Source: Climacium dendroides (taxonomy: Eukaryota > Streptophyta > Bryopsida > Hypnales > Climaciaceae). From it: a stretch of 64,000 nucleotides of DNA. The notes below the pieces were generated by a model. It ran no database searches. It saw only the letters and a list, made by a program, of their open reading frames with translations, and had not been told where the DNA came from. Location of the stretch: contig OX467086.1 of NCBI GenBank assembly GCA_950106755.1, positions 29,716,001-29,780,000 of the forward strand, written 5' to 3'. The translations under genes were made by a program, and so were the position numbers. Below are positions 45,239 to 60,600 of this stretch, piece by piece (position 1 is the first letter of the stretch; each line of letters begins with the position of its first letter).

Positions 45239-45398
45239 TTAATCTACTTTTCTTCAATCACTTAGCTAGTTCACAAAATTCAAGATAACTTAGGGATGCT
45301 TTATCTCTAAAAGCAAAGCCAATTTTTTTATGTGGTTGATTGCACAAAATTTCAGCTCCTTTTGGGTTGAGGGTGGTCCTCAACTACTTATTAGAATA

Positions 45399-45792
45399 AG
45401 ATTATAATAGGGGCCAATTCTCCTAGGGTTTTGTCCAATCACAAGTGAGTATTCTTGACCTCTGATATAGCAAATTCGCCAAGCCTTTAGGTATAAAGTG
45501 ACCCTAAACAATACTCTAGTACTTCAACAAATTCCTCATGTTACCCAAATTTTCAAATTTTGACATAATCTTCACCAGAGTTTGGGATTGGAGCAAGATT
45601 ATAATAGGGGCCAATTCTCCCAGGGGTTTGTCCAATCATAAGTGAGTATTCTTGACCTCTGATATAACAAATTTGCCAAGCCTTTAGGTATAAAGTGACC
45701 CTAAACAATACTCTAGTACTTCAACAAATTCCTCATGTTACCCAAATTTTCAAATTTTGACATAATCTTCACCAAAGTTTGGGATTGGAGCA
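45399..45792. repeat. 197-bp tandem duplication
   Basis: Units 45399-45595 and 45596-45792 start AGATTATAATAGGGGCCAAT and end TTTGGGATTGGAGCA. They are nearly identical, so the duplication is recent compared with the other repeats here. Confidence 0.92.
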
Positions 45793-46563
45793 AGAATTTG
45801 GGCAAAAAAATGACTCAAAATTTGTATTTTGATGGAATATTCAAAGAGGGATTCTTGACTATCCTCAATGGATGAGATTGCAAAATCCAGCCAAAGATCA
45901 GGAAATGGTGTGGTTCTTTTCATCCATATTTTCATGTTTCATTCACAGGCATGAATGTAAATATTTTCAACAACTTGATGAAGATTACGTTTTGCACTAT
46001 GTAACATAGTTCCAAAATGAAATGAAATAACTTCAAAACAAGAAAACAAATCTCCACATCCATACCTTAAAGTAGGTTGTTTGTTTGTTTTGTTTGTTTT
46101 AGTGAAATCTTCAGGACAGTGCATCCTCCAGTCATGTTCTTGGTATCATAGGAAAGCTTTCAGTGAGGAGGGGTGCACGGATTTTGTTTCTTGGTGTTTA
46201 AGGAATGTTACGGATTTTTAATTTTGGGGGGGCTTTAAAAAGTAGAAAATTACTTTTGATTCTATTGTGGCTGTGGGAATGGCACATGGCATACTAGTCC
46301 ACACTAAGGTAGAACTATGCATTATCACACAAATTTGCAATGTAGGTACTTTGGAGAAGCTATTTTCTAGCTCTCATATTTTTTAAAGATTGAATTGTTT
46401 GGGAGAAAGTCAATTGCAAAAAGAATGAAGACATTTCGACAAGAATTGAATTTTTAGTGATTTTTCAAAGCTAAAATGTTAAATTCCGAGTAGACCTTTG
46501 TTGAAGCATGGGCTCGTGTATCTGCTCTTCAAGTACATTGCCATCATGATGAAGATTGTAGTA
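45793..46563. other. Intergenic DNA, nothing recognised
   Basis: Short antisense ORFs only; no exon, RNA gene or delimited repeat. Confidence 0.45.
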
Positions 46564-46936
46564 AGGGAACAGGTCCAAAAATCGCCCACTTAAGAGTTGA
46601 CAGAGACTGAATCTTGGGGATGTGAAGCTTTTTAAAATAATTTTGATAAAATTTCCTTGAAAGACATTCAAGTGGAATTGGCATCTAACCCAAGTTGTTT
46701 CATATTTTTGGAGCTTTGTGGAATTCGTTATAAAAAATTTGAAGTTGAAATGGCATGAGGTTCTGAAACCGCCCACTTCTTGAAATGTACACTGTGTGTA
46801 TGTACTGCTTTTTCATAGCCTTCAGCAATGTACAAACAGTGTACATTTTAGGCTATGAAAAAGCAACATGTACACATAGTGTACATTTTGAGGATGTAGG
46901 CGGTTTTAGAGCCTCTGCAATTTCAAAGCCTGTTAC
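46564..46936. mobile_element. AGGTA/TA subfamily member, eroded ends
   Basis: Begins AGGGAACAGGTCCAAAAATC after TA and ends near AGCCTGTTACA. Internally it matches 2584-3291 and 32514-32831, with an extra partly inverted duplication of the TGTACATT/CATAGCCT hairpin at about 46785-46890. The right terminal TACCT is mutated. Confidence 0.72.
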
Positions 46937-47880
46937 AGCCACATGGATAAGTGACGGAAATAGGTGGCAGAATTGGGTAATTGGTGGTATTGGGCAGTTC
47001 CACCTTGTTGCGTACAGACAGGCCCCAAAATTCATCAGCCCACTGATTTCATCTCCTATAAAAAAATTGCTTTAATTGGAAAAGAAAGAACTCTTCCCCA
47101 CATCAGTCATCTCATTATTGATTGACCCCATTTTAATGCCCATGCAGGGAACAAGTCAAGCCGGGGCAGCGGGCAGATGGGCAGCCGGGCAGCCTAAAAA
47201 AAACGGGTTCACAGCAGTGAGACAGGGAGCATCAAATGATCTCATTACTTGTGAACAGAGCCCCGTGGGAAGTGGGCAGACGAAAACGAAGCCTTTAACG
47301 GCCTCCTTAATCACGGGAAAGGGAAACCCAGGAACGGATGGATGAAGCGGGGGAACGAACGGATGTACAGTGGATGAATGTGATGGATGAGAAATCGGAA
47401 GAAATTCTAGCTACGGTACTATTTGAAGCGGACCAATCCATCGATTTCAAAAAGTCGGGTAACCAAAATAACGTCGTCCCCCCTAACGGACGCAGCCCCA
47501 TGGATGGATGAAACCTTGGATGAACAGAAGAAGCAGGGGACTGAGTGAGGGAGTGAACTCAACGACGGACGGAGCATTCAAAACCTAGAAAACAGAACAC
47601 CTGTATACTTCCCGAGGCTTGGAGCTTCGTTGCGCCAGGAGCTTGGAAAGCTTGCGATCGGCTCCTCCATCGCCATCGCCATCGCTGCTGTCTCCGATCG
47701 CTTTTGCGCATTTTGGAGGTTTCTCTCCGATTGCAGTCGCGATGCAAGCAATCCAAGCGTGGCGCCCGTGACGTTGGCGTTCCCGGGGGGCAGCCATGGG
47801 CGCGGGCGTGAATCGCTTGCGAGTGTGACGAGGGGAGAAACGCCAGCTTGTCGAGAATCTTGTGAAGGCCCGCTGCAACA
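46937..47880 (+). promoter_or_regulatory. Upstream region and probable 5' leader of the CDPK-related kinase gene
   Basis: Composition rises in GC from about 47100 to the start codon at 47881, in line with promoter plus a long leader. GGATGAA/GGATGGATGA motifs recur between 47336 and 47390 and near 47500-47525. No core promoter element could be assigned. The long antisense ORF crossing this region is judged spurious. Confidence 0.4.
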
Positions 47881-52465
<4,585 letters not shown>

Positions 52466-53563
52466 AATTCATTGTGGCTGGCCTATTGCCTGCGACGCAT
52501 GGCATGGATTTTCCCTGCTCTTTTCACTCCGGATTACCCTTGCCGTGTCGCCTGTACTCGGAGCCGACAGGCTTCTCTTCTGCTTTATGATCTGTCACCA
52601 CTGATCAGTCAGGCTTCAGGATTCTTCCTACCATGGAACCTGCGATTTATCCTCAAACAGCGAGAGGAACGGCAAGACGTCCTCACCCAAAAGGTGGCGT
52701 ATTGAAATTCAGGAGGTACTTCGGCACACATTCAGTGCTCATCATTGGAGTTTAATTATGGAGTTATGGAGATGGCATTTCCCAAGGAGCACTTAAATAG
52801 AATGAAAGAATATCTAGAGTGGCTCATCAGTGTAGTGCCAATGCCCACTGACTTGAAGCCATCTGAGCATGTGATCAACAACAATGTCGCTAATATTCGT
52901 GCAAAGCTCATTCTTTGTTACTCATTTCTTTGTAATGTATGTGTCTGGCTACGGGTTGGATTGTGGGCTTGTTTTTGTCAATGGTGGGGCCTGGATGGTG
53001 GGACCTGAGAATTTTTTTTCATTTTCAAGTAATTTCCATTCTAATTTTTTTTTTCATTTTCGATTGGAAATTTTCAATTCCTTTTGAGTTGTTTTAAACA
53101 CTTAAACTTCTATTTTATTTTATTTTAAATTTTAGAATTTCAAATCAATTTAATTTGCTTCTTTCAGTTCATTGACAGTTTTGAAATTTCAATTTATTTA
53201 CTCGTCATTTCCAATTTCGGAAGCTCAATTTATTTTCAAGTGTAGCTCTCCAATATATTTATTATATAGTTTACAATTGAATAATTTCATTATCTTCTTT
53301 CTTTTTTAACAAATGGGAGATCCATTTCATTAAGAGAACAACGGTCAAGGACAACGGAAATAAAACACAAATCGTCTAATGGATCGGAGTTTGGAACCAA
53401 ACTCTTTCAAACTTAGCATTAAATTTGAATGTTCCATTCTGTGTTCTGATTTGTGCTGCGCGACCCACATCTAACGATCCCAATCAATTTATGGCTTTTC
53501 AAAATCTACTCTACAATTTTTTTAAATGTGTTTTCCTCTCCAAGATCTAGTCTATTTGAGGCT
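52466..53563. other. CRK 3' flank and intergenic DNA
   Basis: The first few hundred bases have exon-like composition and are probably 3' untranslated. From about 53010 it is AT-rich. Small ORFs here match nothing known. Confidence 0.4.
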
Positions 53564-53692
53564 CATTTCCAAGAGCCGTGAACTCTACGGAAAGTCAAGA
53601 TTGCCATTTCCAAGAGCCTTCAACACTATGGAAAGTCAAGATTGCCATTTCCAAGAGCCCTCAACACTACTGAAAGTCAAGAGTCAAGATTG
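53564..53692. repeat. 41-bp tandem repeat, three units
   Basis: Units at 53564, 53605 and 53646 share CATTTCCAAGAGCC, then TCAACACTA, then GAAAGTCAAGATTG. The third is lengthened by a duplication of GAGTCAAG. Confidence 0.88.
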
Positions 53693-53904
53693 CAGTGGAC
53701 ACCCTTGCACAAATCTAAAATAGAAAAATCATAATCATTCATTTTCAAAATTGGATTTTTGATGCTAAAATTAGACTTTAGAAAGAATTTGTTAATAATA
53801 TGAACTACTAAAAATAGCAATTTAGTTGGGTCTTATTTAACTTCAAAGTATTGTCGACACTAGAATTTGGTGCCTCCGGCATTTTGGGGTTAAGTTGAAT
53901 GTAG

Positions 53905-54280
53905 GAATTGTGTTTGAAGTAGAATTTCAGACCTCATTTTGGTATAGAAGAATGTTTTTTTTTCAAAAAAAATTGAACTAAGAAAAGTTGGGTAATCAAA
54001 TTAACATTCATCTCAAAAATCCATTTGATATTTAATGCTTCAAATCAAAAGTTATGAACCAATTTCAAAGAGGGGTTGGAAGAGACATTTTCCTTGACAT
54101 TTTTAAACACCCCTCTTTAAAATTTGTTCATAGCTTTTGATTAAAGGCTCAAAATTATAAACGGATTTTTTGAAATTTAATTTGACTTGATTATCAAACT
54201 TCTCTTAGTTCAATTTTTTTGCAAAAAGGTATTTGTCTATGCCTAAATGAGGTCTAAAATTCTACTCCAAATGCAATTCC
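53905..54280. repeat. Long near-palindrome (second copy of the 1404-1775 foldback)
   Basis: The arm from 53905 (GAATTGTGTTTGAAGTAGAA) is the inverse of the arm ending at 54280, with centre near 54092 and arms of about 185 bp. Similarity to 1404-1775 runs through both arms and on to about 54440. A right end like ATCCCATACC occurs at 54325-54334. Confidence 0.78.
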
Positions 54281-54729
54281 AGTTTTTTTTGACAATGAGT
54301 GCTCAAGCTCTCATCTTCAAATTATCCCATACCTTTTGAAAGTTTATGATGGACAATGGCTTTGATTATAAAAAATGACATCTCCAATCTACATTCTCAC
54401 AATTGTCAATGAAGTGTTCACTTCATATTGCCATCAAACTTATTCATTTGTGGCAAATGGTCAAGTGCCATTGGTATTGACGCTTACATTCTTCTCCATG
54501 ATGTGGATGAAGATTGTGGAGAGGAAATGTAGTGGTAGTTGTTGTGTAAATTGCAAAAGATTATGTCCTAAGTCTGAACAATTGATAACTTCAAAATGAC
54601 CCACTTATGCCGAACCAATGCCAAACCAACTGAAAACAAATGTTTTTATAGAACTTGTACCTTCCGATCTTTGTCAAAGTTATTATATTTTTATGAGCGT
54701 TGTTACCAAACACCACGTGAGAACATACC

Positions 54730-54945
54730 TTAACCTTTAAATGACGAGCTGGGCACCATGGAAATCATCTATTTGGGTACTGTATGAATTGTTGACTTAA
54801 AAAAATGAAAAAGCATTCACTGGGAGACAAGCTACTACAGGAGATGTTTCCTTTTCCCACAAAATTTGGAGGATGAACAATTGCACTTCTCTCCTGCATG
54901 GAGAGATTCTTTGCCATTCATCAGCCGGCGTCGTTTAAGGGTTAA
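54730..54945. mobile_element. Inverted-repeat element, TTAACC ends
   Basis: TTAACCTTTAAATGACG at the left is mirrored by CGTCGTTTAAGGGTTAA at the right. It is 216 bp. Its interior matches 36690-36910. The flanks ACC and GTT are not a direct duplication. Confidence 0.62.
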
Positions 54946-55523
54946 GTTAGCCACATTTGAACAGCGAATTGCAAGGAAACTGCAGCAAGGGATGAGGACA
55001 CTTGGAAGAGGACCATTTTGCACCACGTGGACTGCATGGCTTTGCACCCCATGGCCTCCGTTTTCCACCCTGACTTGTCATCTTCTCTTCCATCGCCTTC
55101 AAAGCATTCACTTCAAATGTGTCGGTCCTATGAAAACACGCCCATTTAAAACACCAATTGCACGCAATTTTGCTTCTGTACCTGTGTAGAAGTTCCAATT
55201 GGAATTGTAGCACGCACGGGTGTAAATAGGTAAGTTATTGGTGAACTGGAATCCCAAACGGAGTTTCCGTAATCTAAGAATTGCGCCTGCCAATGCAACA
55301 ATTGTCCAGTCGCTGGTTTCGCAAGCTGCAACCCGTCGTCTAAAGAGGTCAGAAAATGGGCATCTCCCTTTCCTGGACCTCAAATTATACTCCAGTTGCA
55401 TCATCTTGGGTTGCACCATCTTGGGTTTTGGGTTTTTAGGTTTTGACCTTGTAATCGAACATGAGTTCGCCTTGTGTGTAATCCATTTGGTACAAGTTCT
55501 AAAGCTTGACCCTTCGAGCAGCT

Positions 55524-56919
55524 ATGGCGACGATCAGTCTCGCACATCAAGCCACAAGAATCGCTCCCCGAACCGCGCACCTCTCGACCATCTTCAAGGG
55601 CAAGACGAACTCGTTTGTGCCGCTGGATTCGAAGGGGCATCCAAAGGGGATGGCGAACCCTGAGTGCAGCATGACCGAATCGCAGGGCGGTCGAATCCTC
55701 CGCCAGGTGCTGAGCAACGAGGGCAGGACGAAGATGAACGTTGCGTCGGACAGGGGCTTCTACTCTTCCCCACGCTTGGTCACCCACGTCGACGACCAGT
55801 TCCTTTTGTCTCTGACGAACTTGTATCGGGAGCGCATAGCTGAGGACGCCGAGGTGCTGGATCTCATGAGCTCGTGGGTCAGCCATTTGCCAGGTACGAT
55901 TGCGACTCCGAGATCGTTAAAACCCTCAGAGAATCCCTAGTTTTATTATTTGCATCGGAAAGGCTGCCAATTCTATCCTGAGGCTTCTCAATCGTCTTGG
56001 TGATTCGTGCAACTGGTACAACGTAAGTTTCCTTACACCGCGTAAATAAGCATCTGAGCTATGTCCGCACGATGAGCACTAAATTTGAATTTTTTGGGTT
56101 GCTGCCAACAGAGAATGAAACTCAACACAAGTTTTGTAATTTTGGGAGTTGTACTGAATTAGTTATGAATTTTCAAAGTCACTGTCGTGTCTTTCCTAAA
56201 CCCATGCACTAGATCGTGCTTATTCCGATCCAAATTCTTAAAACTTTAAGTGAGAAGTCTAAAACCAAGACACTTTCCACGAATGAAATCTTAGCATGTA
56301 GCAGTTTTCCTTCGTGTAAAGGTTGTTGCTACATCGATTTAAATTATCGATGCATGAGTTAAGGAGGTAGTTGAAATTGGGACATGTACCTCATTGTCCA
56401 TCTCCGTTCAATGTATGTGCAGCTGAGAAGAAGTACAAACGTGTAGTGGGCCACGGCCTGAACGCCCCCGAACTCTCACGCAACCGCCAACTAGACCACT
56501 TCTTCGTCAAGGACTTGAACGCAGAGCCAAAGCTGGAGAATGCAGACAACTCATTCGACGCCGTCCTTTGCACCGTGAGTGTGCAGTACTTGCAACAACC
56601 GGAGAAGGTGTTTGCAGAGATTTACCGAGTTCTGCGACCTGGTGGGGTTTGCATTGTGAGCTTCAGCAACCGCATGTTCTACGAGAAAGCCGTGGCTGCA
56701 TGGAGAGATGGCAGTGATTACAGCCGAACGCAGCTGGTCAAGCAGTACTTCCAGTGCATCGACGGTTTCACGATGCCGGAAGTGGTGAAGAAGACTCCAG
56801 AGGTGGAAGAGGCATCTCCTAGCCCCTTCTCATTCATTACTAACTTGTTTCAGTCTGCAGGTAGGGATCCCTTTTATGCTGTGGTAGCGTACCGTAATTT
56901 CAAGCCCATCAGAGAATAG
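55524..56919 (+). CDS. SAM-dependent methyltransferase-like protein, two exons
   Basis: Exons are 55524-55893 and 56423-56919: 867 nt, 288 residues, joined in phase at ...SHLP/AEKKYKRVVGHG. The fold is that of a class I methyltransferase: the acidic strand end in DLN (154-156), FDAVLCTVSVQYL (168-180) and YRVLRPGG (191-198) are clear. The usual glycine-rich first motif is replaced by DAEVLDLMSSWVSHLP (108-123), which I recall as characteristic of a conserved plant group rather than damage. The N-terminus (MATISLAHQATRIAPRTAH) is basic and hydroxylated, suggesting an organelle transit peptide. Start chosen at the first ATG in frame. Substrate unknown; activity inferred from fold only. It converges on the arabinofuranosidase gene, with 725 bp between the stops. 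Confidence 0.88.
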
Positions 56920-57644
56920 GTTTCAACTGTACCATAATTGTAAACTTCCCGAATTATCAGGGATTGTAGCACAGTGGATGCACATTGAATTTAACAAGAC
57001 ATTAATATTGCGAGAAATTGAGAAATTCAGCTTCAAAATTCAAATTTGGCAGTTCTATTTTAAGGCCATGTTGGTGATGCTGGTGATGCTGAGTCGCTTC
57101 TTCACAATGCTCCTACATGTCAGAATTTAATTAGAAACAGTTCACACGAGTTCAAACGTTATGTTCAAGGTGGGTAGTCTGGAGAACAACTTGGGGTGTT
57201 AAGCAAAAATTTATACATGCAATCCAATCTTGTACAGACAGACAACCATATTCACGAGGTTTCTTTTCTGATGCTTCGGATCCCTTCTATTTGCACATAC
57301 CTTGCTATCCAATAAAGAGATGACACAAGGCACCTACACCTAATTGCGACCCTCACCCACAACAGGCCCATTTAGTTTCGTGGCTGAAATCCAGAGACTG
57401 AACATGAGAACTAGGGTAATATTTGGGTACACCTATATTCAGAACTTTGACAATTCTTACTTTATTCACGTACCGTCCAAAATATACATGCAAAGCTGAG
57501 TTGGAATTGCCTTACAACTTCCAACAAGATGCAACAAAAATTCAGGCAGTCTAATACTGGAAGCCAAGCCCAGGTGCTTATACGGACGCTATTAGTTGTA
57601 CATACCTTGGTAGAGGCTGTTGTCGAGACGATTCATTGTTGGTG
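56920..57644. other. Intergenic space between two convergent genes
   Basis: Contains the 3' ends of both neighbouring genes. An AATAAAG-like signal occurs near 57312, but no site can be assigned. No repeats or ORFs of note. Confidence 0.45.
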
Positions 57645-60600
57645 CTAAGAAATCGCTTTAAACATAGACACTTCTGTCAACTGAATGTCGAAGTAAATAG
57701 TGTAGCTCTCATCCCGCAAAGAATTCAGCGGGGCCAGTAGAAAGTTCCGATTCTTTCCTTCAGCAATGAAACTGAAGGGATGATATGTTGCTGCTCGCCT
57801 CTGAACAGAAAACGTACTGTAAGCAGCGAAGGTGTTCTCGTTTTCTGACGTCTTGCATCGTAAAACTATACCGCCTGGTACTCTGGTTTCACCATAACTT
57901 GAACCAAGGAAGCAACCAGGCTGACTTGCAGCCTCAAACGACACCGTATCACTTGCTCCCGTCAACCCAGGGAGGGAGAGAAACACAGAATCTTCGGTCG
58001 GGCAATCACCCATTGCTTTTGCCTGCTTGTGGGGCTTCATTCTGTCATCCGCTGCCGTATATTCAAGGCAGTTTGGTGGGCCGGCCGAGATGAGGTTATC
58101 TTTACCATTGTGTTTCAGATAACGTCCTGGTTGGCTGAAAAGTTCTAGTGAAACAACCCGCTTTCCATTTTCAATTCTCTGTGAATAGTTACCAAGAGGA
58201 TCAGCCACCCGGAATGTTGCAAATCCACTCTGGTCCGTCCCATCCACTGGAGCAGAGCTCATGACGGCTGTGCCATTGTCGCAGGCCATGAAGAGCGGGC
58301 CGCTAGATGGACCTCCGATACTACGATCTTGGGAGAACGACGACAATTGGCTGTTATAAGCAGCCGGGACAGGGTGTATCCACTCGGACAAATTTCCCAC
58401 GGGTTCGATTTTCCAGTCGCCCATGCTCCGTCCCGCCATCACAAACGGACCATACATTATTGCATGCACTGATGAAAATTCGCCTCGGTCATCTGTACGA
58501 TCGATCCAACCAACTGCTCTCAGAACCGATTGGCTTTGAAACATCTCAAAGACACAAATACTGCAATATGTGTGAGGATGCTAGTGATGGGCTATTTCAG
58601 ACGTCACCATTTCCAGTCGAGACTACCGTACGACCTTCTGTGACGAAAATTAGCGTTGAGTATTGATGTGGTATTGAAAGTAGGACACGTCACAGCAAAA
58701 TTCTACTTTCCAGGTCTGCACATCTCCTCTAACAGCTTGAATTGATTATTCAAACCTAATTTCAACAGAACTGAAGGAAAGCATAGAGTTCTCCATAATT
58801 GATATGCTGAATAAATACCTTGAATTTTCTCCAGGCGGAGATCCAAGGGCAGCAGAAGCACTAGTTTATCGCCAGGACTCCATCCCCGCTTGATGCTCAA
58901 GAAGTTGCCTAAGCAATAAAACAACACGCATCAGCTGGTTGAAAAGGTCGATACTAACCACCGGTACAAGACCGAGGTAAAAATATTGGGATTAACCTCT
59001 AAATTCCTTAAAACCAAATCATGAATTTTGAGGTTTAGGTCATGACTTTTGAGGATTTCGTACTCACAAATTTTTCTTTTGATTTCGACTTTCGTTACGA
59101 ATCCGGGAATATAATTTGCGTACATAGGCAAGATTGAATGCATAATCTTAGAGTTTTAGAGTGATTTGACCTCAGAACCCAGTTTTCTGTAATTGCTGAA
59201 GGACTGGTGAGGGATTACCACTAGGCATTTTTTTTTCCACTTGAGGGCCATGGCTTACAAATTCCTATTGTTGACAATAGAATTGTGCTTTATCATTAGT
59301 TCGGAAAAAAATTCCTCCGACTTTATATTGCTCTACTAATGCACAAGTACTTTTCAAGAAACTTGACCCCAAAGAGGACATTTTCTGCATTTCCAGGCTC
59401 AAAATGGAAATGCAATTAAGAAGTTCATCAGTGCCACATCCACATTTGCATTTTTTGGTGGAGAGAATTCTGCATTGACCTCAAAGATGCAAGAGTGATT
59501 CATACCTGGAATAGGAGCCTCAATCTCTTCGTCATTCAGATGAGCACGGCAACCTTTCTGAGGTGTCCATGCTGGTATCCGGACGTGGATAGTAGCATTC
59601 TCTTCGCTTGCTGCGGCACTTGCATCATAACTTGTTCCACGAGAGAAGGAGAGACTTACTTCAAGTACAGACTGCTCAGCATTCAAGGGCTTGTGTGACT
59701 GATGGAGCACCAGTCCCACAGCGTCCCATTCGAAGTCACTGCTCGTGAATTGCGTTATGTACACTGTGGGAGTCTTGGAATCCTCTTCAAAGTAGATAGA
59801 GTCTCCCAGTTTTGCAAATGACTCAATTGCTGCACCAATACCATAAATAAATAATGCTTTGAACACAGTTGGCTCAAATCTCAGCACAATAGAAACGACC
59901 GTAGGACACTGCCATTGAGAGTTATAGACCAGTGCACTGGTATACAAGAGGCCAATATTACTACAAGCTGAGTAGGTCCAAAAACCTAGATCAGTTACCC
60001 TGCTATTACGTCGTCAAAACCCTGGATGGCGTAAAAGACAATCTCTCGGCAGAAGACTTTGAAGTTGAGCTAGCTAACCTTCGGCAACTGACCTGATGGA
60101 AATAAAAAGGAAACACTAACTATCCAACTTGGTCAAGGTAACTACAGTGCAACGAAAATAATGAAAGAAAAAAAATAAAGATTCCAATAGTAGAGAGGTT
60201 ACCGCTTCCGTAGCAGCACCAGAATGAATCAAATTTGTTCCCCCAACCATGATAACTTCTTGCCTTTGATGCACCCGGTGCCATTGGCAACATGTATATC
60301 ATTACTCCAGGTTGCTGCCCTCTTTGGGTTCCAAGAACACCATTGACAAGTGCCCGCTCATAATAATCCATGTATTTAATATCCTTGGTCCATCGGAAAA
60401 GGGTCCTTGCAATCTGCACCGGAGCCCATCGCACCAACAATGTTGGACCACAACTTAGAACTTCAAAAGTTCTCAAAATTTAGCAGTCACTATGAAACGC
60501 TAAATTGCCAAGGTGTCGCGCAACACCTAAGAGAACCACGCCACACCTAAGAGTTCCACTAGAGACGAAGGATCAAAAAAATTTCCGTAGCAGGAGTGAT

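Noticed and set aside
55401..55886. 161-codon antisense ORF
   Set aside because: Overlies exon 1 of the methyltransferase-like gene and has no recognisable domain.
56371..56422. Methyltransferase start at 56371
   Set aside because: This ORF start is intronic; the CAG acceptor at 56420-56422 joins exon 1 in phase and restores the conserved fold.
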